NCBI RefSeq assembly: GCF_035920445.1
Contig: NZ_CP109162.1
Span: forward strand, 2,418,001-2,482,000
Reading direction: 5' to 3'
DNA: 64,000 bases
DNA from: Nocardia sp. NBC_01730
GTDB taxonomy: Bacteria > Actinomycetota > Actinomycetes > Mycobacteriales > Mycobacteriaceae
In this document: positions 48,678 to 56,964 of the stretch, in pieces
How the letters are laid out: every line of letters starts with the position of its first letter
Numbering within the stretch: the first letter of the stretch is position 1
Translations under genes and position numbers: made by a program
The notes under the pieces: model-generated
What the model was told of the DNA's origin: nothing
The model's database searches: none
What the model saw: the letters and a program-made list of their open reading frames with translations, nothing else

Positions 48678-48701
48678 GACTTTTCTTGACGACTGTCCAA
48701 A
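48662..48701. promoter_or_regulatory. Paired TetR operators
   Basis: A 40-bp inverted repeat: 18-bp arms (48662-48679 and 48684-48701) match at 17 of 18 positions around CTTT. Each arm is itself a near-palindrome of the form TTGAC-N4-GTCAA (right arm GTCCAA), so it reads as two operators about 22 nt apart in the divergent region of the SDR unit and the TetR gene. Confidence 0.85.
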
Positions 48702-48784
48702 TCTTGCGGCGCGACCGCGCCGACCTCGCGATAAACTGATGCGTGCCCGCAGACAGTGGGCGAGAAGACGGGAAGAAGTCCACG

Positions 48785-49420
48785 GTGACCGAGATCGTCG
48801 AGACGAGCCGCGAGCGGATATCACGCCGCCGGGTCGACAAGTTCGGCGAGCGCCGGGCCCAGCTGGCCGCCACGGCGCTGCACACCCTCGCCGAACTCGG
48901 CTATGCCCGCACCAGCCTGCGGGAGATCGCACAGAACTCCGAGTTCTCCCACGGCGTGCTGCACTACTACTTCAGCGACAAGAACGACCTCATCACCCAC
49001 GCGGTCCGCCAATACGAGGTCATCTGCGTGACCCGTTACGACGAAGTCGTCGCCGCCGCACAGACTTCCGAAGAACTGCGCAACGGCTTCGCCGCCGCCA
49101 TGGCCGCCACCCTCGATGCCGACGCCCACCTGCACCGGCTCTGGTACGACCTGCGCAACCAGAGCCTGTTCGAGGAGTCCTTCCGCGACGACGTGCTCGA
49201 GATCGACCAGCGTCGGGAAGACATGATCTGGCGCGTCGTCAGCCGCTACACCGAACTCGCCGACGCGATTCCCACGGTTTCCTCCGGCATCGCCTACGCA
49301 GTCTTCGACGGCATGTTCCAGCAAGCGCTGCTCCGCAAGCTCGGCGGAAACCCCAGCGCCGCAACAGATCTCCACGCCAACGTGGAACAGCTGCTGGACC
49401 GGCTCACCGTCTGCGACTGA
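48785..49420 (+). CDS. TetR-family regulator of the SDR / ligase unit
   Basis: A 211-aa TetR regulator: HTH at about residues 17-62 (RRAQLAATALHTLAELG, TSLREIAQNSEFSHGVLHYYFSDKNDLITHAV), then a helical effector domain with the conserved LHRLWYDLRNQSLFEESF stretch seen in PaaR-like and lipid-related members. I chose the GTG at 48785, with GGAAG about 9 nt before it, over the GTG at 48743. It is divergent from the SDR gene, with the paired operators between them, so autoregulation and repression of the SDR unit are likely. Confidence 0.88.
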   Translation: MTEIVETSRERISRRRVDKFGERRAQLAATALHTLAELGYARTSLREIAQNSEFSHGVLHYYFSDKNDLITHAVRQYEVICVTRYDEVVAAAQTSEELRNGFAAAMAATLDADAHLHRLWYDLRNQSLFEESFRDDVLEIDQRREDMIWRVVSRYTELADAIPTVSSGIAYAVFDGMFQQALLRKLGGNPSAATDLHANVEQLLDRLTVCD

Positions 49421-49683
49421 CGTGCCGCTCGACCGACGTGTTACCACCGTCGCTCCGTCGGGCGTCGCGGCAGTCTACACACGAGCACACACCTGTGGTC
49501 GCCGAAACCGGAACAAGCGATACCCAGCCGACAGAGGTTGACAGGCACATCATCTCGCTGAGCCGGAAGAGCTTCCCGTCAGGGCTTTCCTCCCGGATGT
49601 TCTTGCAGATGCACGAACATCATCCCTAGACTGGAGCGGGTCCAGTAGAGAGAAATTGCGGAGATTCCGAGGAGGCAAGCGGG

Positions 49684-49935
49684 ATGCTGTTGTCGCCCCC
49701 GAATAGACGGCAGGCAGCTGACGGAAGTACCGAACGGCGCGGTCACCGCCTCGGACTCGAGGATGTAGCAGTCGAATTCGGTATCGATGCGATACGTGAG
49801 CGAATAGCCGAGCTTCGTCTCGCCGGCCTGCATCATGTCGCCTCGGTCATCGAACGTGAAATGCACACTGTCATGGCGCGCCTGAGCCCGAATCCGTTCC
49901 CCGACGATTCACAGCTGGATCCGGCGAGGATGTAG
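49684..49935 (+). CDS. Hypothetical 83-aa protein
   Basis: The ATG at 49684 follows a strong AGGAGG by about 8 nt. The second half (FGIDAIRERIAELRLAGLHHVASVIEREMHTVMARL) is predicted helical and has ordinary, non-repetitive composition, unlike the shadows around it. I do not recognise a family. It stands alone, upstream of the decayed genes at 50.1-50.5 kb. The evidence for translation is the ribosome site only. Confidence 0.5.
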   Translation: MLLSPPNRRQAADGSTERRGHRLGLEDVAVEFGIDAIRERIAELRLAGLHHVASVIEREMHTVMARLSPNPFPDDSQLDPARM

Positions 49936-50132
49936 CGCGCGTGTCGCCACGCTGCCGCCTGCATGCCCACCAGACCATGGCGCGCTGATCCCGGAAGGTT
50001 TCACCAATCCATGGCAGTAGACACCGCACTCCGGCGGCCGGTGCACTGGATCCCGCCTCGGCGAGGGCCCGTTCCGGCGGGCACCGCGCCTGGGCCCGTC
50101 GGGCGCGCTGACGCGCCGGGAAGGCGACTGAC

Positions 50133-50297
50133 ATGTGTTTCACCTACGCCGAGACCATGACCGACCCGTCGTACTACCTGCCGCTGGCCAAGGCCGCCGA
50201 AGACGCGGGATACACCTCGATGTCGGTGGCGGACAGCGTGGCGTATTCCGATCGTCGGCGGCAAGTACCTGTGGCAGCATCGCTCCGCGCTCCGTAG
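50133..50297 (+). pseudogene. 5' stump of an LLM-class F420-dependent oxidoreductase
   Basis: The first 40 codons (MCFTYAETMTDPSYYLPLAK..., ending SVADSVAYSD) match the N-terminus of luciferase-like, F420-dependent oxidoreductases. After about 50252 similarity stops abruptly and the frame ends at 50297. The full family length is near 300-350 residues. The break coincides to within a few bases with the break in the opposite-strand gene, so both were cut by one deletion. Confidence 0.78.
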
Positions 50298-50517
50298 TCG
50301 CGTTCGGACGGGCAGTGCCGGAATCGGCATCCGCCAGCCAGGCCAGCCCTGCGGCCTCCGCTGCGAAGACCGGCGTCGGCGCTGCCGAGGCTTTGACGAA
50401 AACAGTTCGGCCGTCCAGCAATTCGGCGCGGGACAGCGTCCACGCGTGGCGTGAGCCGAGGTCGGTGACGCCGCGGACCGGGCCGAGGCGGGCGGCGAGA
50501 CGCTCGGAGAGCTTCAT
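50140..50517 (-). pseudogene. 5' stump of a fructosamine-kinase-family protein
   Basis: It begins MKLSERLAARLGPVRGVTDL and continues HAWTLSRAELLDGRTVFVKASA, FAAEAAGLAWLADA and LPQVLAADD, the N-lobe pattern of fructosamine/ketosamine-3-kinases including the ATP lysine in VFVKAS. Similarity ends near residue 90 (about 50248), and the rest of the frame is antisense to the LLM stump. The family is about 250-290 residues and its catalytic lobe is gone. The ATG overlaps the XRE stop (ATGA), so it was translationally coupled to that regulator. Confidence 0.75.
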
Positions 50518-51293
50518 CGGGCGTTCGCGGTGAGGCGCTTCATGGTGTCCTCGTCGGCGGGGAAAAACGACTCGATGGCCAGTTCGGCGACCGTGACGTT
50601 CATCGGAGTGCCGAACACCGTCGTGACACTGAGGAACGACAGCTCCGCCCCTTCGTGCTCGATCCGCAGCGGGACGACCGCCTGATCTGGTTCGGGCAGT
50701 GTCAGCTCGACCTCGCCACCGGGATAGGAGCGCAGTTCGTCGAGTAGGTCGGCCAACTCCGGGGAACCGGTGACCTCGGCCTGCCGCGCCAAACGGGCGA
50801 AAATGTGGCCGCGCCATTCGGCGAGGTTGGTGATGCGGCCGGCCATCCCGTCGGGATGCAGGCTCAGGCGCAGGGCGTTCACCGGCGGGGCCGCGAGTGC
50901 CGGATCGATGCCGGTGAGCAGCAGCCCCACGCCGGCATTGGCGTCGATCATCGTCCAGCTCTGATCGATGGCCAGCGCCGGGAAGGGCTCGTGCCCGGCC
51001 AGGATCTTGCGCATGGCGCCGCGGACCGCGTCCATGGCGGCCGTGTCCAGAGCGGGTTCCGCGTAGGCGGGAGCGTAGCCCGCGGCGAGCAGCACGCGGT
51101 TGCGTTCGCGCAACGGGATCTCCAGGTGCTCGGCCAGGTGCACGATCATGGTTCGGCTCGGCGTGGCGCGCCCGGTCTCGATGAAGCTCAGATGCCGCGC
51201 CGAGGTGTCGGAGCGCCCGGCCAACTCCAGCTGGCTCAGCCTGCGCTCCAGACGCCAATGTCGCAGTAGGTCACCGACCGTTGGGGTATTCAC
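50514..51293 (-). CDS. XRE-family regulator with MmyB-like ligand domain
   Basis: A 259-aa protein with an N-terminal XRE HTH (VGDLLRHWRLERRLSQLELAGRSDTSARHLSFIETGRATPSR, about 6-48) and a C-terminal MmyB-like domain (NALRLSLHPDGMAGRITNLAEWRGHIFARL near 140; LPEPDQAVVPLRIEHEGAELSFLSVTTVFGTP). Such regulators control neighbouring redox or transport genes and bind fatty-acid-like ligands in known members. The start is a GTG at 51293, overlapped (GTGA) by the stop of a 33-codon leader ORF. The following gene is only a stump, so its original local target may have been lost. Confidence 0.88.
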   Translation of the reverse strand: MNTPTVGDLLRHWRLERRLSQLELAGRSDTSARHLSFIETGRATPSRTMIVHLAEHLEIPLRERNRVLLAAGYAPAYAEPALDTAAMDAVRGAMRKILAGHEPFPALAIDQSWTMIDANAGVGLLLTGIDPALAAPPVNALRLSLHPDGMAGRITNLAEWRGHIFARLARQAEVTGSPELADLLDELRSYPGGEVELTLPEPDQAVVPLRIEHEGAELSFLSVTTVFGTPMNVTVAELAIESFFPADEDTMKRLTANAR

Positions 51294-51391
51294 TTCGCCG
51301 ATCCTACGAACGACGAGCGGCCTCGACCATTACCTCGCGGGTAATCGAGCTTGCGCGGCGATGATCGCCCGAACATTCGATGACTGTTCAT
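51290..51391 (-). CDS. 33-aa leader ORF coupled to the XRE gene
   Basis: The ATG at 51391 follows GGAGGGG by 7 nt, stronger than any site before the XRE start. The frame (MNSHRMFGRSSPRKLDYPRG..., very basic) ends with TGA overlapping the XRE GTG, so XRE translation would depend on it. No family recognised. It is either a leader peptide or the last bit of a lost gene. Confidence 0.5.
   Translation of the reverse strand: MNSHRMFGRSSPRKLDYPRGNGRGRSSFVGSAK
51329..51345. promoter_or_regulatory. Palindrome upstream of the XRE start
   Basis: ATTACC-TCGCG-GGTAAT, inside the leader ORF and about 36-52 nt before the XRE GTG. It is a candidate site for autoregulation. Confidence 0.5.
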
Positions 51392-51469
51392 GTACACACC
51401 CCTCCACTCGATGCCCCGTGTGTGACGAGAGCCCAGTTTGTTCGGCGGCCAGGTTCGCGGCCTCACGGC

Positions 51470-51501
51470 CACTAAACATACGACCAGTCGTATGTTTAGT
51501 G
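51470..51501. promoter_or_regulatory. 32-bp perfect palindrome covering a minus-strand promoter
   Basis: 15-bp arms (CACTAAACATACGAC and its exact complement) around CA. The core ATACGAC-CA-GTCGTAT is typical of TetR-family operators. On the minus strand TTGCAC (51499-51504) and TATGTT (51475-51480) are spaced 18 nt within it. No TetR gene lies next to it. Confidence 0.8.
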
Positions 51502-51537
51502 CAACCATGTCACACCCCCCATTCGGCGCGCACGCCC

Positions 51538-52818
51538 TCACAGTCGGGTGTAGTCCCTCTGGTCCTGCTCGAACGCCGTCAGGATCTCGGGCGTCAAGGT
51601 CGGTCGGGTGCGGGCGACGGCGGTCAAGTAGTCCTCGGTATTCGCGGGTTCGCTGGTGTCGTCGCGCATTGCGCGTTCGAACGCGGACTGTGCGCCCGCG
51701 CGGGCCGCGTACTCGATGTCGGCGGGAGTGAATTGCGCCGTGGCGTCGATCAGGCGGTCGAGGTCGATGGTTTCGGCGGCGGGACCGAGATACCGTTGCC
51801 AGATCGCGTTCCGTGCGGGTGCGTCCGGCGAGCCGACCGGAATCACGTAGTCGAATCGACCGGGCCGCAGGAATGCCGAGTCCAACGAGCGAACCGAGTT
51901 TGTCGCGCAGATCAGCAGGCGGCTGTAGTTTTCCCGGAACGCCGGTATCAGCTTGAGCAGCTCGTTGGTGACTCCGTGCGCGGCGCTCGTCGCCGTACCC
52001 GAACGCGCGACCGCGATCTCCTCCACCTCATCGATGAACAACAGCAGCTCGTCGAGTTCGGCCAGGTCGGCGAATACCTCGCGCAGCGAAGCTGCGAGCC
52101 CTCCCGTCGCCGCGGCGGCCAACCGGGACGGGAACAACTCGACGAACGGCCAGCCGAGTCGCGACGCGACCGCTTTCGCGAAACTGGTCTTGCCGGTCCC
52201 CGGTGGCCCGAACAGGATGACGCTCTTGGGTGGTAGAACCCGATAACGCTCGGCCACATCGGGATTCGCCAACGGCAGCACGATCCGGCGTTCGATGACC
52301 TCCTTCTCACGATCCATCCCGGCCATCGACTGCCACAGTCCCGGTGGGAGCAGCCGCCCGCCCAGTTCGGTCAGCAGGGTGGACTTCGCGGGGGCCAACG
52401 GCTCGAGCAGCTCGTAGTAGACGAGGCCGGCCCTGCGCAGGTACCCGGAATTCTCGAACGCCACGGATCCGGTGGCGCCCTCGGGGACGAGGGTGCAGAT
52501 CCTCCGCACGCCGTTCGACCGCAGCCGCCGCTCCAGTTCGGCGAGCAGTGCGCTGCCGATCCCGCGCCGCCGCCACCGCGCCGCCAGCGCCACCAACAGG
52601 ACCCAGGCCCGCTCACCCTGGATTTGGGCGACCGCCATCCCGACCATCTCGCCACCGACCTCGGCCACCACCGCCGACTGTCTCGCTCGCGCTGCCGCCA
52701 TCACCTCCGCCAGCGCGAAGACCGGCTCGTCCGCGGTTGGCACACGGCTTTGCTCCCAGATCTGGATCGCCTGATCCAGATCATCGTCACGGAACTCGCG
52801 TAGTCGCCATACCGGCAT
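51538..52818 (-). CDS. GNAT acetyltransferase fused to an AAA+ ATPase
   Basis: A 426-aa two-domain protein. Residues about 1-145 are a GNAT domain (VWRLREFRDDDLDQAIQIW; acetyl-CoA loop ARWRRRGIGSALL near 70; GSVAFENSGYLRRAG). Residues about 165-420 are a single AAA+ domain: Walker A FGPPGTGKTSFAK near 203, Walker B LLLFIDEVEEI near 256, sensor 1 LLICATNS near 296, arginine finger region FLRPGRFDYVIPVGSPD. The closest AAA+ style is FtsH/Cdc48. The start ATG at 52818 has GAGG before it. Such a fusion could couple acetylation of a target to remodelling or unfolding; the substrate is unknown. Confidence 0.87.
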   Translation of the reverse strand: MPVWRLREFRDDDLDQAIQIWEQSRVPTADEPVFALAEVMAAARARQSAVVAEVGGEMVGMAVAQIQGERAWVLLVALAARWRRRGIGSALLAELERRLRSNGVRRICTLVPEGATGSVAFENSGYLRRAGLVYYELLEPLAPAKSTLLTELGGRLLPPGLWQSMAGMDREKEVIERRIVLPLANPDVAERYRVLPPKSVILFGPPGTGKTSFAKAVASRLGWPFVELFPSRLAAAATGGLAASLREVFADLAELDELLLFIDEVEEIAVARSGTATSAAHGVTNELLKLIPAFRENYSRLLICATNSVRSLDSAFLRPGRFDYVIPVGSPDAPARNAIWQRYLGPAAETIDLDRLIDATAQFTPADIEYAARAGAQSAFERAMRDDTSEPANTEDYLTAVARTRPTLTPEILTAFEQDQRDYTRL

Positions 52819-52960
52819 ACGTACCTCGAACGGCCATCGGCGGACTCGGCCGTTCCTCTCAGTAAACACCCCCGGGCAGCCCCGCAGCGACGAAAACACG
52901 ACCCGGAATGGATAGCGTGGGCAGTCACAAGCGGGCAATCCGTACTTCACGGGACCCCGG

Positions 52961-53191
52961 CCACATGGGCCAGACCGCACCGTCGGCCTGGTCACCCTGC
53001 CCGGCGCGTTCGTCGGTGTCCTGCTCACCAGCGGCTCGGCCGCCCAAGCCGCGGCGGCCCAGATCCTCGTGCTGATCGGACTGCTCCTGGCACAATCCTG
53101 CGCCGTCGCGGTCACCATCGAACTCGTCGCCCGCAGGAAAGTCCGCCGCACCGGCCAAGAGCAGGCGTGTGCCGCCGCCGATTCCGGGTAG
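52961..53191 (+). pseudogene. 3' remnant of a FetB/YbbM-type ABC permease
   Basis: In the frame ending at the TAG at 53189-53191, the sequence RTVGLVTLPGAFVGVLL... AAQILVLIGLLLAQSC... VAVTIELVARRK matches the last two membrane helices of the UPF0014/FetB iron-export permeases. The remaining 180 or so residues and the ATPase partner are absent. The 5' break lies near 52960. It ends 9 nt before the decarboxylase start. Confidence 0.7.
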
Positions 53192-53200
53192 GCGGTAGTC

Positions 53201-54664
53201 GTGAATCACACAAGAGCTCCGCTCCTGGAAGCGCTGGCCGACTATCACCGCCTCGGCAGGTACGGGTTCACACCGCCGGGGCACCGGCAAGGTCGAGGTA
53301 CCGACGAGCGCGTTCTCGAGGTGATCGGGCGGGACGCGTTCGAGTCCGATGTTTTGCTCACGGCAGGCCTGGACGACCGCCTGTCGCGGGGCGGATACCT
53401 CACCCGGGCCGAAGCGCTCATGGCCGACGCGGTGCGCGCCGAAACCGCGTTCTTCTCCACGTGCGGAAGTTCGCTGTCGGTCAAGGCGGCCATGATGGCA
53501 GTCGCGGGTGGACAGGACGGAGGCCTGCTCGTCGCGCGCGACAGCCACAAGTCGATCGTGGCAGGGCTGATCTTCTCGGGCGTGCTGCCGCGCTGGATCA
53601 CGCCGAGATGGGACGCCGCCCGCCATTTCTCGCATCCGCCCTCCCCACAAGAGGTGCGCCGGGCATGGGAGCAGCATCCGGACGCAGCGGGCGCGTTGAT
53701 CGTGAGCCCGAGTCCGTACGGCACCTGCGCGGATATCGCCGGTATCGCCGAGGTCTGCCACCAACGCGGCAAACCGCTGATCGTCGACGAAGCCTGGGGG
53801 GCCCATCTGCCGTTTCACGAGGACCTGCCGACTTGGGCGATGGACGCGGGCGCCGATATCTGCGTGGTCAGCGTGCATAAGATGGGCGCGGGCTTCGAAC
53901 AGGGCTCGGTCTTTCATCTGCAAGGCGACCTGGTCGATCCGACCAGGCTCAGCGAATGCGCCGACCTGCTGATGACGACCAGCCCGAACGTGCTGATCTA
54001 TGCTGCGCTGGACGGCTGGCGCAGGCAGATGGTCGAGCGCGGGCACGAGCTGCTCGGGTCGGCGTTGCGCGTCGCCGACCAGGCCAGGCGACAGTTGGCC
54101 GAGATTCCCGGCATCACGGTGCTCGAGAAGGAGCTGCTCGGCGCCGAGGCATCCCATGACCTGGACCGCATGCAGGTGCTGATGGATGTGTCCGGCACCG
54201 GGGCCAGCGGCTACCAAGCGGCGGACTGGCTGCGCGAGCATCGCCGTATCGACATTGGCCTCACCGATCACCGCCGGGTGCTCGCAACGCTGTCCATGGC
54301 CGACGACAAGAGCACCATCGACACCCTGATCGACGCGATCGGGAACTGGCGCGGACAACTGCACGATCCCGCGCCGCCGCGCATCACACTGCCCTCGCCC
54401 TCCGACCTGGAATTGGAGACCGCGATGCTGCCCCGCGACGCGTTCTTCGGGCCCGTCGAAGCGGTGCCCGCAGAGGAGGCCGCGGGCCGGATCGCCGCCG
54501 AGCAGCTCACGCCGTACCCGCCGGGCATCCCCGTGGTCGTCCCGGGCGAGGTGCTGGACGCGGCCGTCGTCGACTACCTACGCACCGGCCTGGACGCGGG
54601 CATGAACGTACCCGACGCCGCCGACTCGCGACTGCGCACGATTCGTGTCGTGGTCGGCACCTGA
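53201..54664 (+). CDS. Orn/Lys/Arg-type PLP decarboxylase
   Basis: A 487-aa fold-type-I PLP enzyme of the Orn/Lys/Arg decarboxylase major domain. Seen: PPGHRQGRG near 25, TCGSSLSVKAAMMAV near 86, the pyridine-nitrogen Asp in LIVDEAWGAHLPF near 198, and the Schiff-base lysine in SVHKMGAGFEQGS near 227, then the C-terminal domain LTPYPPGIPVVVPGE near 438. It lacks the N-terminal wing domain of enterobacterial inducible decarboxylases, as is usual for actinobacterial members. It should make a polyamine or amine from a basic amino acid. The start is a GTG at 53201. Confidence 0.9.
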   Translation: MNHTRAPLLEALADYHRLGRYGFTPPGHRQGRGTDERVLEVIGRDAFESDVLLTAGLDDRLSRGGYLTRAEALMADAVRAETAFFSTCGSSLSVKAAMMAVAGGQDGGLLVARDSHKSIVAGLIFSGVLPRWITPRWDAARHFSHPPSPQEVRRAWEQHPDAAGALIVSPSPYGTCADIAGIAEVCHQRGKPLIVDEAWGAHLPFHEDLPTWAMDAGADICVVSVHKMGAGFEQGSVFHLQGDLVDPTRLSECADLLMTTSPNVLIYAALDGWRRQMVERGHELLGSALRVADQARRQLAEIPGITVLEKELLGAEASHDLDRMQVLMDVSGTGASGYQAADWLREHRRIDIGLTDHRRVLATLSMADDKSTIDTLIDAIGNWRGQLHDPAPPRITLPSPSDLELETAMLPRDAFFGPVEAVPAEEAAGRIAAEQLTPYPPGIPVVVPGEVLDAAVVDYLRTGLDAGMNVPDAADSRLRTIRVVVGT

Positions 54665-54971
54665 TCCGAAAGTCTCAGCGATCCGCCGACAAGCACGCAC
54701 GCGAGCTGGCCGAACTGGCGCGGCGGACCAGGATCACAGTCGCGGTGGCGGAGAGCTCCCCCGCCGCCGCAATGGTGGTCGCTTACCCGGTCCGGCACCG
54801 CTATCGCGATCGGCGAAGATTCCCGGGCGGCGGGTCGCGGCCGGGCGGCGGCCGACCGCGGTGCGATGTGCTTCCCACCGCACGACGGTTTCGTGGCCGC
54901 CGAACCGGCACAGCGAGGCTACCCAGCCCGCCGATGTGCGAATCGCTTCGGCGCTACTGCTTCCAGCGCCG
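54665..54971. other. 307-nt spacer between the decarboxylase and lsr2
   Basis: A short forward frame right after the decarboxylase stop reads ELAELARRTRITVAVAESSPAAAMVVAYP and may be residual coding sequence, but I cannot name it. No intact gene. Confidence 0.4.
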
Positions 54972-55310
54972 CTACCCGTTGGCCTTCTTGTAGGCCTCGA
55001 CGACGTCGGCCGAGATCCGCCCGCGGGCCGACACATCCATGCCGTTCTTGCGCGCCCACTCCCGGATGACCGTGGCCTGCTCCCGATCGGTCGCCGACCG
55101 CAAGGCACCACCGCCCCGGCCCCGACGTGCGCGACCGACCTTGCGGGCGTACGGAATCCACTGTTCGAAGAACACGCGCAACTGCCCGGCGTTGTCCCCC
55201 GACAAGTCCATCTCGTAGGCCGCGCCATCCACGGCGAATGACACCGTTTCCTCGGCCTGAGACTTGCCGTCGTAGTCATCGACCAGTGTCACGACGACCT
55301 TGCGTGCCAT
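54972..55310 (-). CDS. lsr2: Nucleoid-associated silencer Lsr2
   Basis: A 112-aa H-NS-like xenogeneic silencer. The N-terminal dimerisation domain begins [37 protein letters not shown]. The C-terminal DNA-binding domain has [30 protein letters not shown], with the RGR hook that reads AT-rich minor grooves. The length equals mycobacterial Lsr2. The start ATG at 55310 follows GAAGGGA by about 8 nt. It may act on the AT-rich spacer before the NRPS (inference). Confidence 0.95.
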   Translation of the reverse strand: MARKVVVTLVDDYDGKSQAEETVSFAVDGAAYEMDLSGDNAGQLRVFFEQWIPYARKVGRARRGRGGGALRSATDREQATVIREWARKNGMDVSARGRISADVVEAYKKANG

Positions 55311-55619
55311 AGAGATAATCCCTTCACGGTTACCGAGCGCGTACAGTCGAAAAAACAATCGTAGCCAGTAGATAACAGATCTGTTGCGCCGCCCGGAACG
55401 CCGGGGGTCCTTCTCGCACCGCCATATACACCGATGCCCCGGTCAGACTCGGGAACGATCAGTACCAACGGTGGCTCCGTGCTGTACGGCGGATTGGCGA
55501 GGCCCAGCCGGAATGCACCCTCGGGCTCCGCTTTCCGCGCCTACCCCCACTCCGGCAGGTCGTCGCCACACTCGTTCTCGGGCCGCTCGGGCTCGCACAC
55601 AGCTTCTTCTCGCCTGACG
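55311..55619. other. lsr2 promoter spacer
   Basis: A 309-nt region holding a 12-bp perfect palindrome, AACAGATCTGTT (55374-55385), about 64 nt before the lsr2 start. There is no gene that I can support between lsr2 and the alkB stop. Confidence 0.5.
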
Positions 55620-56831
55620 TCATGACCCGGCACTGCCGGCACCTGTCCGATCCGGGCGTTGGCGCCAGGTGGCGACCGCCCCGGCGGACCCCACGGTGAC
55701 GCGGTGACGTCGTGTCCGCCGTTTGGCGTTCACCAGTGTGATATCCCCTCCGTAGTGGGCCAGCACGCGGTGGTCCATGACCGCGCGCCACAGCGGAGGC
55801 ACGGCGGCGAGTAGGACCATGGTGGCGTAGCCGGCCGGAAGTTGCGGCGCCTGCTGGGAACTGCGCAGGGTTTGGTAGCGGCGACCTGGGTTGGCGTGAT
55901 GGTCACTGTGGCGCTGCAGGTGGAACAGAAAGAGATTCGTGATCAGACGGTCGCTGTTCCAGCTGTCGCGTGGCGAACACCGTGCGTAGTGCCCATTCGG
56001 GCGGCGCGGGCGCAGCAGCCCGTAATGCTCGACGTAGTTCACCGTCTCCAGCAACCCGGCACCGATCAGTGCCTGGAGCGCCAGAAACGGGACAATGCCG
56101 ACTCCGAAGATCAGGATGAGCGTGCCGAACAGCACCGCGCTCATCGCCCAGGCATGCAAAATGTGATTCCCGCTACTGAACCAGGGTTTTCCCTTTCGGG
56201 CAAGACGCTCACGTTCCAAGGCCATCGCCGAGCGAAAACCGCCGGCCATGCTGCGCGGCAGGAATGCCCACAGCGACTCGCCGAACCGGGCGCTGGCCGG
56301 ATCTTCGGGTGTGGCGACTCGCACGTGATGGCCACGGTTGTGCTCGACGAAGAAATGCCCGTACCCGGATTGCGCCAGTGCAATCTTCGCCAGCCACCGT
56401 TCGAGGTGTTCGGACCGATGCCCCAGTTCGTGGGCGGCGTTGATGCCGATGCCGGACACGAAACCCAGGGTCACGGCCAGTCCGAGCTTGTCCAACAGGC
56501 TCAGCTCGCCACCGGCCCACAGGTATCCGGCGATGAACAGACCGGCGAACTGCATCGGCAGGAACAGGTAGGTACACCAGCGGTAGTAACGGTCGTTCGA
56601 CAACAGCTCGTAGTCCTCATCGCGAGGATTGGTGCCATCCTCCCCGACCGCCCAGTCCAGGATAGGGATCAGCACCAGCACGATGAACGGCCCGATCCAC
56701 CAGAACACTTCCAGCCCTGTTCGCGCCACCGCCTGCGAGGGAAGCAGGGCGCAGGCCGGAGCAATCAATCCTAGGACCCAGAGATAGCGCTTGGGGTCGC
56801 GCGCATCCGCGCGCATGCGGAATAGGTTCAT
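55620..56831 (-). CDS. alkB: Alkane 1-monooxygenase
   Basis: A 403-aa membrane di-iron hydroxylase oxidising the terminal carbon of alkanes with rubredoxin electrons. Histidine boxes: HELGH at 134-138, EHNRGHH near 164, and LQRHSDHHANPGRRYQTLR near 310, plus the NYVEHYGLLR signature. Hydrophobic segments alternate through the first 250 residues. The final 30 residues are basic and carry no rubredoxin domain. No rubredoxin, rubredoxin reductase or alkane regulator is adjacent, so the electron partners must be elsewhere. The start is chosen at MNLFRM; an upstream ATG at 56861 is possible. Confidence 0.92.
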   Translation of the reverse strand: MNLFRMRADARDPKRYLWVLGLIAPACALLPSQAVARTGLEVFWWIGPFIVLVLIPILDWAVGEDGTNPRDEDYELLSNDRYYRWCTYLFLPMQFAGLFIAGYLWAGGELSLLDKLGLAVTLGFVSGIGINAAHELGHRSEHLERWLAKIALAQSGYGHFFVEHNRGHHVRVATPEDPASARFGESLWAFLPRSMAGGFRSAMALERERLARKGKPWFSSGNHILHAWAMSAVLFGTLILIFGVGIVPFLALQALIGAGLLETVNYVEHYGLLRPRRPNGHYARCSPRDSWNSDRLITNLFLFHLQRHSDHHANPGRRYQTLRSSQQAPQLPAGYATMVLLAAVPPLWRAVMDHRVLAHYGGDITLVNAKRRTRRHRVTVGSAGAVATWRQRPDRTGAGSAGS

Positions 56832-56964
56832 AGTCGTCTCGCTGGTCAACCAGCACAACAACAGTCGAGATCGTGTCCGTCACAGAAGCTTGCGCTGACT
56901 TGTCGTTCAAGGATAGCTGTTTCTCGCCATGAGACCGCGAACTGTTACAGACATCGGAAAAGAA

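Noticed and set aside
49579..49866. 95-codon minus-strand frame opposite the 83-aa hypothetical gene
   Set aside because: No ribosome site and no family; the plus-strand frame has AGGAGG and better composition.
52925..54364. 479-codon minus-strand frame
   Set aside because: Antisense shadow of the PLP decarboxylase, which has all its catalytic motifs.
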